This document shows positions 43,453 through 51,646 of a stretch of DNA of 64,000 bases, one piece after another. Positions within the stretch are counted from its first letter, which is position 1; each line of letters begins with the position of its first letter. The notes beneath the pieces are model-generated. The model saw only the letters and a list, made by a program, of their open reading frames with translations. It was not told the DNA's origin and ran no database searches. Source of the stretch: Paenibacillus sp. FSL R7-0345 (GTDB taxonomy: Bacteria > Bacillota > Bacilli > Paenibacillales > Paenibacillaceae); the NCBI RefSeq assembly GCF_038595055.1, contig NZ_CP152002.1, forward strand, positions 5,922,001 through 5,986,000, read 5' to 3'. A program made the position numbers and the translations under genes.

Positions 43453-43636
43453 GGTTAACCAGCTCCTTTTCTCCGTTCATGGGCAATTGTGCTGTTAGTT
43501 ATTACCCGCAGAGTAAAGAAACTATACCTGACGATATTCCTCCTGCTAAAATGGGTACAAAAGTCTAATAACTACTTTCGCAGAAATGTGGGAAAGTTAA
43601 CAGTGATTATCTTCACAAAAGAAAGGGAGCTGCTGA

Positions 43637-44431
43637 GTGCTAACCTATCTGCTTCTATTCATTCTCGGACTTACTGCCGGCATCTCCGGCTCTCTGGTGG
43701 GGCTTGGCGGCGGATTTATCGTCGTACCTGCACTAGCCTTTATGTATCCGGATCTGCCAACCGCTCATTTGGCCGGGACTTCAATGGCCATGCTGCTGTT
43801 CAACTCCATTTCCAGCACTTATGTGTATGCAAAACAAAAAAGAATCGATTACCAGGCAGCCCTCTGGTTCGCAGCCGCTTCCATTCCGGGTTCAATAGTC
43901 GGGGCGCTGCTCTCTGAACAGGTTGAAGGCAGAACCTTCTTTGTCAGCTTCGGCATTTTTCTGATTCTGATTGCACTTTTGCTACTGTTCAAGCCGAAAA
44001 AGCCCCTGACCTTGCCGTTTAATCCCACGGTCAAGCGGAGCTTTATGGATGCCGGGAGCAACCGGTTTGAGTATGCCTATCATATGCCTACCGGTGTTAT
44101 AATCAGCTTTTTTGTCGGTTTCCTGGCCAGCCTGTTCGGCGTAGGCGGCGGCAGCCTGATGGTGCCGACCATGACACTGCTGCTCGGCTTCTCGACGCAT
44201 ATTGCGGTTGCCACTTCCATGCTGCAGATCTTCCTGTCTGCAATTGTCAGCACATCTACACATGCCTACCTGCAGAATATTGAATGGATCATGGTATTAT
44301 GCCTGGCGCCCGGCGCGATTATCGGCGGCCAGCTCGGCGCCCGGCTGGCCAAACGCCTGCCGGCCAAGCTGCTGCTCCGTCTGCTGGCGGTCTTCCTGAT
44401 TATTGTAGCTGCCCGGCTTATAGTGAAATAA
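43637..44431 (+). CDS. TauE/SafE-family anion exporter
   Basis: 264 residues with about eight helices in two repeats, each with a glycine-rich start: GISGSLVGLGGGFIVVPALA and ASLFGVGGGSLMVPTMTLL. The family moves sulfite or organosulfonates across the membrane. GTG 43637 is 7 nt after AAAGGGAG. It stands alone, so the substrate is open. Confidence 0.9.
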   Translation: MLTYLLLFILGLTAGISGSLVGLGGGFIVVPALAFMYPDLPTAHLAGTSMAMLLFNSISSTYVYAKQKRIDYQAALWFAAASIPGSIVGALLSEQVEGRTFFVSFGIFLILIALLLLFKPKKPLTLPFNPTVKRSFMDAGSNRFEYAYHMPTGVIISFFVGFLASLFGVGGGSLMVPTMTLLLGFSTHIAVATSMLQIFLSAIVSTSTHAYLQNIEWIMVLCLAPGAIIGGQLGARLAKRLPAKLLLRLLAVFLIIVAARLIVK

Positions 44432-44451
44432 ATTCCGGCCACGGGCTGGGC

Positions 44452-45159
44452 TTACCAGGGCAGCCGTTCCTCCAAGTAAAAGAAACCTCCCGTTGGCCCG
44501 TCCGCCGGCAAAGTGGCATAACGGACAGCTGTTTTGGCACCTTCCTCAGGCGTCAGCTCGGCTTTGTCGCCGCCCATCCGGGTTTTTACCAGACCGGGAT
44601 GCACCGTATTAATTTTAAGCGGGGTATCCTTGTATTTATTGGCCCAGTATACAGTGAGCATATTAAGTGCGGCTTTGGATGCAGCGTAGGCAGGCGTTGC
44701 GATCCGCTGTGCCAGCTCATTGCTCACTTGAAACGCAATGGAACCTAGAGCACTGCTCTGATTAACAATTCTGCCGGCCTCACTTTTAAGCAGCAGCGGC
44801 AGCAGAGCCTCGGTAATGTGATACGGCGCAAATGTGTTGACCGCAAATGTAGTTTCAAAAGCATCCTCAGCTTCTGTAGCTTCCGCCAGGATTCCAGCAT
44901 TGTTCACCAGCACATCCAGCTTGCCATACTGCTCGTCGATCCATCTGGCTAGTGCAGCAATATGCGCTCTGTCTGTCACTTCAAGCTCTACGCCAACTGC
45001 TTCGATGCCCTCCTCCTTCAGCTGATCTGCGGCTTCTTCGGCAGCGGCCTTGGTGCGTGCAGACACCAGTACCGTAATTCCCTGCTGGCCCAGCTGTCTT
45101 GCTACCTCGAATCCGATTCCCTTGCCCGCTCCTGTTACAAGTGCAATGGTATGACTCAT
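44452..45159 (-). CDS. Short-chain dehydrogenase/reductase
   Basis: 235 residues. NADP-binding GAGKGIGFEVARQLGQ, NNAGILAE, catalytic Ser in VNQSSALGSIA and Tyr-Lys in ATPAYAASKAALNMLT, ending with a PG motif (NTVHPGLVKTRMGG). It resembles carbonyl reductase-like SDRs. ATG 45159 follows CAGGAGGAATT. Substrate unknown. A GAACGTTC palindrome lies just upstream. Confidence 0.92.
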   Translation of the reverse strand: MSHTIALVTGAGKGIGFEVARQLGQQGITVLVSARTKAAAEEAADQLKEEGIEAVGVELEVTDRAHIAALARWIDEQYGKLDVLVNNAGILAEATEAEDAFETTFAVNTFAPYHITEALLPLLLKSEAGRIVNQSSALGSIAFQVSNELAQRIATPAYAASKAALNMLTVYWANKYKDTPLKINTVHPGLVKTRMGGDKAELTPEEGAKTAVRYATLPADGPTGGFFYLEERLPW

Positions 45160-45201
45160 TTGAATTCCTCCTGATTTATGAGAATGAACGTTCTAGTATT
45201 A

Positions 45202-45615
45202 TCAGACCACAACCGCATAATTTCCGGCCGCATTCAGCCACCGTACAGCCTCGTTCAAGTCACTAAAGCTTTGCTGCTGATACGGCAGCTGACCCTGTGC
45301 GCTTACGGCACGGTTCACGCTTAATTTGGCGACCACACTGCCCGGCTCAATCATTGCGAGAAATTGCAGGCCGCTTTTATACACATGCTGTACAAAAAAA
45401 TCTGCCATCCATGCTTTATCCTCCTCCTTGATTACCGAGCCCTGCCGGATATCCATCAGCACCTTGCCGCTTTGCTTCTTTCTTAGCAGCTCTGCTCCCT
45501 GCATCAGAATCGCCTGAAACCCGTCTCCGTGAGAAAAACCGTTCCACTCAATCTTTACGCTCTGCAGCCGTTCATCCCATGCTACCAAACCATGTACCGA
45601 CTCAAAGTAGTTCAT
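45202..45615 (-). CDS. STAS/SpoIIAA-like small protein
   Basis: About 137 residues from ATG 45615 (MNYFESVHGLVAWDERLQSV); the longer frame to 45651 has no better binding site. The alternation of beta strands with LLRKKQSGKVLMDIRQGSVI and the length resemble SpoIIAA/STAS-like domains that bind small ligands. Family assignment is tentative. It lies 42 bp ahead of the SDR gene in the same direction and may share its control. Confidence 0.6.
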   Translation of the reverse strand: MNYFESVHGLVAWDERLQSVKIEWNGFSHGDGFQAILMQGAELLRKKQSGKVLMDIRQGSVIKEEDKAWMADFFVQHVYKSGLQFLAMIEPGSVVAKLSVNRAVSAQGQLPYQQQSFSDLNEAVRWLNAAGNYAVVV

Positions 45616-45643
45616 TTCCGCCAGTCCCTTCAGCTTTTTATAC

Positions 45644-45752
45644 GGGAACAATCATTCTAATATCTGCATTATGTATTGCCTGTTCCCTTGCTTTTGAACC
45701 TATCTTAGCATAATGGGAACGATCGGTAAATAATTATTTTTACTGATCGTTC
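45644..45752. promoter_or_regulatory. Candidate TetR-type operators, including a 14 bp-arm inverted repeat
   Basis: GAACGATCGGTAAA (45717-45730) and TTTACTGATCGTTC (45739-45752) are complements with one mismatch and an 8 nt spacer. GGGAACAATCATTCT (45644-45658) repeats the GAAC-ATC theme close to the gene start. A further GAACGTTC is at 45187-45194 before the SDR gene. No TetR gene is in the neighbourhood. Confidence 0.5.
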
Positions 45753-45777
45753 TCAAAAAGGATGGTAAAACGATTCG

Positions 45778-45936
45778 TTGGACAGTAACCAGCAAACGGT
45801 GATGCAAGAAGCTCCTTTACTTTTGAAAGAACGGCAGTTCGTTCCTATTCGATTTGTGGCTGAGCAGTTAAATGCTTCCGTTGAATATATGGGAAGCAAG
45901 CATAGGGTCGTGATTTTCAAAAATGAAGCAGCATAA
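45778..45936 (+). pseudogene. Remnant of a copper-amine-oxidase-like stalk domain
   Basis: The 52 codons read QEAPLLLKERQFVPIRFVAE, then QLNASVEYMGSKHRVVIF, the end of the stalk (copper amine oxidase N-terminal) repeat common in Paenibacillus surface proteins. There is no signal peptide, no ribosome binding site and no upstream half, so it is a gene fragment. Confidence 0.65.
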
Positions 45937-46001
45937 CGGGAACCGTTAGTTCAACAACAGCGACTGCTTTATATAGTCCGACATTTTATTTTCACAGAAC
46001 A

Positions 46002-46595
46002 TCAGCCTTCTTTAATCTGCTCAAACAGATTTTCGTCCGGGCTTTCAGGCCCCTGCTCTTTCTGTGCTGCCGCACTGTGCCCGGCTCCTGTACCGCTCAA
46101 GTACTTGGCCAGCAGCTCCTCCACCTGAGCCAGGGTCACCGGCTTCGCCGCATCCTGAAGCTCATAACCCAGCATCCCGTTAGGCTCAATCGTCGCTGTC
46201 TTCACATCACTGAGCCGGGAAATCCCCTGCTCCCTCAGGTTCATCTCCAGCGCCTCCAGTGTAAGTCTCAGCTTCCGCAGATTCTGATTCTGGACCCGGC
46301 CGTCTTTAATAACGATGACCGCAGGTCCCTTAATCAGCCGCTCAAACAAACTCCATTTCAACTGTAGCCACTCCACCGCAATCAGTACGATGATAAACAC
46401 TGCGGCAGCCGCCATCGTAATCAGGATATGATGATCTGCGATCGGTTCCACGATAATCGTCCCGATCGAGATCATCGCAATCGTCGTCGGAATGGTCATC
46501 TGTGAGATGGATTTTCTGCCGGACAGCCTGAGCACCAGCATGCCAAATATAATCAGAACCAGAGCCTTCCAGATCTCATTCCAAATATCATTCAT
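46002..46595 (-). CDS. DUF421 membrane protein (YetF/YcaP-like)
   Basis: 197 residues with three N-terminal helices (ALVLIIFGMLVLRLSGRKSI, TIPTTIAMISIGTIIVEPIA, ILITMAAAAVFIIVLIAVEW) followed by a cytosolic domain (AVIVIKDGRVQNQNLRKLRL). ATG 46595 follows GAAGGAGACAAG. The RLSGRKSISQMT block is the family signature. Members affect spore or envelope functions in Bacillus, but the activity is unknown. Confidence 0.88.
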   Translation of the reverse strand: MNDIWNEIWKALVLIIFGMLVLRLSGRKSISQMTIPTTIAMISIGTIIVEPIADHHILITMAAAAVFIIVLIAVEWLQLKWSLFERLIKGPAVIVIKDGRVQNQNLRKLRLTLEALEMNLREQGISRLSDVKTATIEPNGMLGYELQDAAKPVTLAQVEELLAKYLSGTGAGHSAAAQKEQGPESPDENLFEQIKEG

Positions 46596-46813
46596 TATCT
46601 TGTCTCCTTCAAGATACTGCATTTAGGATTAATCTGGATATTCTTTGCTGCTCAGGCCCTGATTATGCACTTTTACAGTTACAGAGCGCTGATGAACTCA
46701 ATTCCCCTGACAACCGGCTTGACTGTCCAGCCTCTATCGGAGATAATTACAGTTTGACCCAAAAAATCAATCTACCGGTAAAGGTGCATTGAAATAGAGA
46801 AGGGGCGATTGTC

Positions 46814-48829
46814 ATCAGCTGGTTAAGTGATCTTTATAAATTACAGAAACGGGAGCAGAAGAAGGACATCGAGCCCGCTCTGGTCAATGCCATCTTCCGG
46901 ATGTACGACCGGTTTCCCAGAATCGGCCTGAGGGAACGGACCGGGCAGCAGGATATGTCGCTGGATATCGCGGAGGCTTATATTAACGGGCGTAACGCTA
47001 TGATCGAGGCTGGCGTCGGCATCGGTAAATCTTTTGCCTACCTGATCCCCGGTCTGTTAATTAACCATATCTCGCAGCAGCCGGTTATTATCGCCACCTC
47101 CTCCATCCAGCTCTCGGAACAGATTCTTAAGGATCTGCGGGTAATCGGGAGCCGGCTCGGATTTACTACGGTCCGTTCCGTAGTCGGAAAAGGGATGGGG
47201 CAATATGCCTGCCGCTACAGGGCCGGGGGCTTGAACAAGCCTGAGGATGCAAGCTCCCCGCTGCCGCAGCTAGTTGAGCAGATTTTAAATTATGAGATTG
47301 AAGAACGGGCGGATATTAAGGGCGGGATCAGTGATGCCGTATGGTCCGAGGTTTGTGTGAATGACTGCAAATTTGAGCAATGCCGCTACAGAACCACCTG
47401 CTCGTTCTATGATATGAGGGCAAAAATCAGCGCCAAAACCGGCGACATGGACTTTATTATCGTTAACCAGGATCTGCTGATCCGCGATCTGATCAAGAAA
47501 AAGGAAGGCACCAAGGGCTTAATCACGGAACGTCCCGCCCTGATCATCATCGATGAGGCGCATAACCTGGAGGCCAAGGTCCGGGATGCCATGACACTCG
47601 AATTCACTTTTCGGGGAGCCGGCCGTGTGCTGGATGATACGCTGCAGATTCTTTTTAAGCAGTCGAGAGAGAAAAGCCTGATGACACAGGCCAGATTTAT
47701 CAAAAGCTGCCTGGGCAGCATTTTCAAACAGGTCGAAACGGATTTGCTGCACACCGCCAAACAGGATACCGACCGGGTAAAAGTATCTCAAATCTCCGGG
47801 GTTCCGTTTAACCGGGCATTGCAGGTGCTGAAGGAATTCAGTCTAAGTCTTTCGGTGTTGACCTCGCGGCATGAACGGGAAATTGACAATGCTTTTGAAG
47901 CTGTGAACGGACTTATTGAGCTGTTTGAAGTACTATCCGGTGCAGAGGATAACTATCTGATCTGGGCAAGCAAAGGGAAGCGGGAAGCCACCGTCAGCAT
48001 CTGTCCCAAAAACATCAGCCAGTTCCTCAAACACACCTTATTCAACAGTAAAACCTCTGTCATCCTGACGTCAGCAACAATGTGCCAGGGCGGCGATACG
48101 CTGGAGGAGCAGTATGCTTATCTGACACAATCCCTTGGTTACAGGGGAGATTATATGGAGCGACAGCCCTCCCCGTTTGATTACGACAGCCACACCATGA
48201 TGTACATTTCGGGCAGTGTTCCTTATTACAACCACGAGAACAGGAAGGATTATCTTGAAGCAGCGTACAAGGAAATGCTCAGGCTCTGCAATGTAACGGA
48301 GGGTCGGACGCTGGTACTGTTTTCGGCAAAAGAGGATATGAAGTACGTGCATGAGAAGCTGCGGTCGGAGAAGCTGGGCTGGGCGCTGCATATGCAAAAA
48401 GAAGGCTCGTCCCAGGATGAGATTATCGCTAACTTCCGGGCCAGCAAAGGCGTGCTGCTCAGCACCGGTGTATTCTGGGAAGGGATCAATATCGAGGGCT
48501 CCGACCTGTCGCAGGTGATCGTGTTCCGCCTGCCTTTTCCTGTTCCGGCCGATCCCGTCTACGAATATAAGGCGTCGAAGGCCCATAATCCGTTAAAAGA
48601 GGTCTTTGTACCGGACATGCTGCTCCGCCTGAGACAGGGTACCGGACGGTTGATCCGCAGTGAAACCGACCTTGGCGTGCTCAGCATCCTCGACTCCCGG
48701 CTGTCTGCTGCTGCCAGGAAGGATTACCGGGGAAAGGTGCTGGAGGCTTTGCCGTTCAAGCAGGTGACCGAGGATTTCCGGGTGCTGGAGCGGTTTGTGA
48801 AAGCGAAGAGAATAAAGCGCAGTATATAG
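46814..48829 (+). CDS. DinG/XPD-type superfamily 2 DNA helicase with iron-sulfur cysteines
   Basis: About 671 residues. Walker A EAGVGIGKSFAYLIP, DEAH box LIIIDEAHNLEAKV, four cysteines (YACRYR, SEVCVNDCKFEQC, RTTCSFYD) of the XPD-type [4Fe-4S] domain, and motif VI RLRQGTGRLIRSETDLG. It unwinds DNA 5' to 3', likely in repair. The exonuclease domain of B. subtilis DinG is absent. The first ATG is 46901, but coding sequence clearly extends upstream (SWLSDLYKLQKREQKKDIEP) to near 46808 without any ATG, GTG or TTG; AGGGG sits 8 nt before ATC 46814, taken here as the start. Confidence 0.88.
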   Translation: MSWLSDLYKLQKREQKKDIEPALVNAIFRMYDRFPRIGLRERTGQQDMSLDIAEAYINGRNAMIEAGVGIGKSFAYLIPGLLINHISQQPVIIATSSIQLSEQILKDLRVIGSRLGFTTVRSVVGKGMGQYACRYRAGGLNKPEDASSPLPQLVEQILNYEIEERADIKGGISDAVWSEVCVNDCKFEQCRYRTTCSFYDMRAKISAKTGDMDFIIVNQDLLIRDLIKKKEGTKGLITERPALIIIDEAHNLEAKVRDAMTLEFTFRGAGRVLDDTLQILFKQSREKSLMTQARFIKSCLGSIFKQVETDLLHTAKQDTDRVKVSQISGVPFNRALQVLKEFSLSLSVLTSRHEREIDNAFEAVNGLIELFEVLSGAEDNYLIWASKGKREATVSICPKNISQFLKHTLFNSKTSVILTSATMCQGGDTLEEQYAYLTQSLGYRGDYMERQPSPFDYDSHTMMYISGSVPYYNHENRKDYLEAAYKEMLRLCNVTEGRTLVLFSAKEDMKYVHEKLRSEKLGWALHMQKEGSSQDEIIANFRASKGVLLSTGVFWEGINIEGSDLSQVIVFRLPFPVPADPVYEYKASKAHNPLKEVFVPDMLLRLRQGTGRLIRSETDLGVLSILDSRLSAAARKDYRGKVLEALPFKQVTEDFRVLERFVKAKRIKRSI

Positions 48830-48832
48830 TCT

Positions 48833-48865
48833 AAGCCCGGCGGATTAGCGCCGGGCTTTGTTTTA
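48833..48865 (+). terminator. Terminator of the helicase gene
   Basis: AAGCCCGGCG and CGCCGGGCTT pair exactly with a 6 nt loop, followed by TGTTTTAT. Confidence 0.85.
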
Positions 48866-49038
48866 TCTGGCTGATTCCGTCGAGGATTTCCTGCATATCC
48901 GTGTCTTTCAACAAATAGCCTGCAGCGCCTGCACGTATGCCTTCAATAACATAAGCCTCAACATCGAATGTCGTCAGCAGCACGATCCTGATTTCAGGAT
49001 GCTCGCGCAGGATGCGCTGAGTCGCTAATATTAACATG
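48862..49038 (-). pseudogene. Remnant of a NarL/LuxR-type response regulator receiver domain
   Basis: The sequence ILREHPEIRIVLLTTFDVEA then GAAGYLLKDTDMQEILDGIS is the second half of a receiver domain, including the conserved switch Thr and Lys. The phosphoacceptor half, the HTH domain and any start are missing; the residues on both sides do not fit. A decayed copy between helicase and phn operon. Confidence 0.7.
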
Positions 49039-49065
49039 CCAATGAATAGGATAGTATAACCGCGA

Positions 49066-49109
49066 CAAAAAAGCCCCGAAGCATCAAGGTTCTCTTGATC
49101 ATCAGGGCC
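49066..49109 (-). terminator. Terminator of the phn operon
   Basis: Minus-strand stem GCCCTG-ATCAAG pairs with CTTGAT-CGGGGC, followed by TTTTTTGTCG. It lies about 25 bp after the last phnE stop. Confidence 0.8.
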
Positions 49110-49131
49110 ATTCTTAATGATTGTAAATGCA

Positions 49132-49938
49132 TTATCCCTTAACCAGCTTCGCACGCACCCGGTTCGAGAAGTATTCAATGATAAGAATAAAGACAACCAG
49201 TCCGATGAGGATCGAACCGACCTGATCCCATTTGTAGCTGCGCATCGCGAAGATCAGCGGTGCCCCGATGCCTCCGGCGCTAACCATCCCCAGAATCGAA
49301 GCTTCACGCATATTCATGTCAAAGCGGTAGATCATGACCGACATGAACACGGACAGGAGCTGCGGCACGATGCCGAAGCGGATTTTCTCAAAGGTGGTAC
49401 AGCCCACAGAGGTCATCGACTCCAGGACACGCGTATCCAGCTCCTCGATCGCATCGACATACAGCTTGGCCAGCATTCCGATGGAGGTTAGGCCGACAGT
49501 CAGTACCCCGGCGAACGCCCCCGGACCGGTAACCCGGATGAACATGAGTCCGTACACCAGTGCCGGTACAGTGCGGATGACGATCAGCACAAGTCTTGTA
49601 ACCCAGGATACCGGCTTCGGTACAATATTGGAGGCTGCGAGAAAGGCCAGCGGTACTGCCAGTACTGCGCCTACAATCGTCCCGAGAAAAGCAATCGCTA
49701 CCGTCTCAAGCAGCAGGTACAGCACACTCTGCTTTGTCACATTGAACAGCAGCTCCGTATCCGGATGGGTAAGCCCATATACGATATTTTTGGCAATCCG
49801 CAGACCGCTTTGTTCGATTTGATTCAAATTAACCGCGGTCAGTGACCATACGAACAACGCAGCGACAATGGCTGCAATCGTCCACAGATACCGCTGATTA
49901 CGGGGAGCAGCTGCAAGCTGCTTTTCTATGGTATTCAT
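49132..49938 (-). CDS. phnE: Phosphonate-type ABC transporter permease
   Basis: 268 residues, five to six helices, with the PhnE motif STLGMVSAGGIGAPLIFAMR near residue 215 and the coupling loop MTSVGCTTFEKIRFGIVPQL. ATG 49938 follows AAGGAGACG. Second of two permease genes; these usually form a heterodimer with the product of 49954-50769. Confidence 0.92.
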   Translation of the reverse strand: MNTIEKQLAAAPRNQRYLWTIAAIVAALFVWSLTAVNLNQIEQSGLRIAKNIVYGLTHPDTELLFNVTKQSVLYLLLETVAIAFLGTIVGAVLAVPLAFLAASNIVPKPVSWVTRLVLIVIRTVPALVYGLMFIRVTGPGAFAGVLTVGLTSIGMLAKLYVDAIEELDTRVLESMTSVGCTTFEKIRFGIVPQLLSVFMSVMIYRFDMNMREASILGMVSAGGIGAPLIFAMRSYKWDQVGSILIGLVVFILIIEYFSNRVRAKLVKG

Positions 49939-49953
49939 TCCTGCAACGTCTCC

Positions 49954-50769
49954 TTAAATAAGCTTCTTACGGAAATGCTCACTGACACTTTCGATCAGGA
50001 CTACCGTTATAATCAGCACCAGAATGATCATCCCGACTGCAGAATAATCACGCCAGCCGATCCCTTCGTTCAAAATCAGCCCGATCCCTCCGGCCCCGAC
50101 AAAGCCCAGAATGGCCGCATAACGCACATTTCCCTCAAAACAATACAGGGAAGTTGAGATGTAACCGGGAAGCACCTGCGGCATAACGGCAAACCGGAAG
50201 GCCTGCAGCCGGGTCATCCCGATGGACTCCATCGCTTCAAAAGGTCCCATATCCACATTCTCAATCTGCTCGTACAGCAGCTTGCCGACATAGGAAATGG
50301 TAAACAGCATGATCGCAACCGTGCCCGCCATTGTCCCCAGGCCAAACACAAAGGTAGCGATTAACGCAGATACCAGTGTCGGCAGGGTACGGAGCAGGCT
50401 GAGTACCACCTTACTGATGAAGATTATAATCTTCGACTGGATGATATTTGCAGAAGCCGCCACCGCCACGGGCAATGCAATGACTGCACCGATGATGGAG
50501 CCCAACAGTGACATTTTGATTGTATCCAGCAGCGGGGACCAGATATTAGACAGGCTACCCCAGTCCGGCGGAATCATTGCCAGCACGATCGTAAAAAACT
50601 GGTTCATCCGTGTAAACAGCACCTTGAAGCTGAAGCCTGTAAAATCCGCGGACAACAATGTACACGCCACCAGAATGAGGATAATCAGCGGTGTACGCGA
50701 CCGTTTCTGCAGAACAACTTGGCCGGAAGGGAGCACGATTTTTTTCGGGGGAAACAGTTTATCGTACAT
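49954..50769 (-). CDS. phnE: Phosphonate-type ABC transporter permease
   Basis: 271 residues; AAILGFVGAGGIGLILNEGI and the coupling segment EAMESIGMTRLQAFRFAVMP mark PhnE. The gene begins inside the end of phnC (11 nt overlap) with a GAGGAGC binding site, so it is translationally coupled. Membrane channel subunit for phosphonate or a related phosphorus compound. Confidence 0.92.
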   Translation of the reverse strand: MYDKLFPPKKIVLPSGQVVLQKRSRTPLIILILVACTLLSADFTGFSFKVLFTRMNQFFTIVLAMIPPDWGSLSNIWSPLLDTIKMSLLGSIIGAVIALPVAVAASANIIQSKIIIFISKVVLSLLRTLPTLVSALIATFVFGLGTMAGTVAIMLFTISYVGKLLYEQIENVDMGPFEAMESIGMTRLQAFRFAVMPQVLPGYISTSLYCFEGNVRYAAILGFVGAGGIGLILNEGIGWRDYSAVGMIILVLIITVVLIESVSEHFRKKLI

Positions 50770-51544
50770 AGGCCGACTGCTCCTCTATCGCTGCTTTCTC
50801 CGCTTCCCATTTTCCGCCGTAAATATCCTGCAGAATCTCCTGGGTTACCTTTGAGGTCAAGCCGTCAAAGACAACCTCCCCCTTGCGGATGCCGATAATC
50901 CGGTCCGCATATTCAAGGGCAATCTCCACGTGGTGTATATTCATAATCACGGAGATATTCATTTCTTTATTGATCTTTTTGAAGTCATCCATTACCACGC
51001 GCGCCGTAACCGGATCGAGAGATGCAATCGGCTCGTCCGCCAGAATAATGTCCGGACTCTGGGCGAGGGTACGTGCCAGGGCGACACGCTGCTGCTGCCC
51101 GCCGGACAGCTGGTCCACCCGGACGAACGCTTTGTCCAGAATACCGACCTTTTCCAGCGCCTGCAGCGCTTTGATCTTGTGCTCCTTCCGGAAAATCCCC
51201 GTCACCTTCCGCCACATTGGAAGCTCCGGCACGAAGGATACCAGGACATTGTTGATCACGCTTGTACGGGTAACGAGATTAAACGACTGAAAAATCATCC
51301 CGATCCGGCGGCGGAATTTACGGATATGCTGTCCTCTGAGACCCGCTACATCGACCTTATCAACGATGATTTTGCCGCTTGAGATATCATGTATACGATT
51401 AATGCAGCGGATCAAGGTAGATTTGCCGGCACCTGACAGGCCGATAACCGCTACAAATTCCCCCTGCTCGATTGTCAGATTAACGTTATTAAGGGCCGTA
51501 GTTCCATTCGTATAGGTTTTGGTTACATCGACAAACTGAATCAT
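50759..51544 (-). CDS. phnC: Phosphonate ABC transporter ATPase
   Basis: 261 residues with Walker A GLSGAGKSTLIRCINR, signature LSGGQQQRVALARTL, Walker B DIILADEPIASLDP and switch His in MNIHHVEIA. Length and the opening MIQFVDVTKTYTNGTTALNN are typical for PhnC. It drives import by the two PhnE permeases. AAAGGA lies 12 nt before the ATG. Confidence 0.94.
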   Translation of the reverse strand: MIQFVDVTKTYTNGTTALNNVNLTIEQGEFVAVIGLSGAGKSTLIRCINRIHDISSGKIIVDKVDVAGLRGQHIRKFRRRIGMIFQSFNLVTRTSVINNVLVSFVPELPMWRKVTGIFRKEHKIKALQALEKVGILDKAFVRVDQLSGGQQQRVALARTLAQSPDIILADEPIASLDPVTARVVMDDFKKINKEMNISVIMNIHHVEIALEYADRIIGIRKGEVVFDGLTSKVTQEILQDIYGGKWEAEKAAIEEQSAYVR

Positions 51545-51585
51545 GGGGCATTCAATCCTTTAGTGAATTTTTGAAAAGCAACAAA

Positions 51586-51619
51586 AATGAGAGCATCATG
51601 AAATCATGATGTTCTCATT
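51586..51619 (-). terminator. Hairpin between phnD and phnC
   Basis: Minus-strand AATGAGAACATCATGA pairs with TCATGATGCTCTCATT with one mismatch and is followed by TTTGTTGC. As after the other binding-protein genes here, it probably raises the ratio of binding protein to transporter. Confidence 0.75.
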
Positions 51620-51646
51620 CAGATGTTCACGCCTATTGTGAAACTG

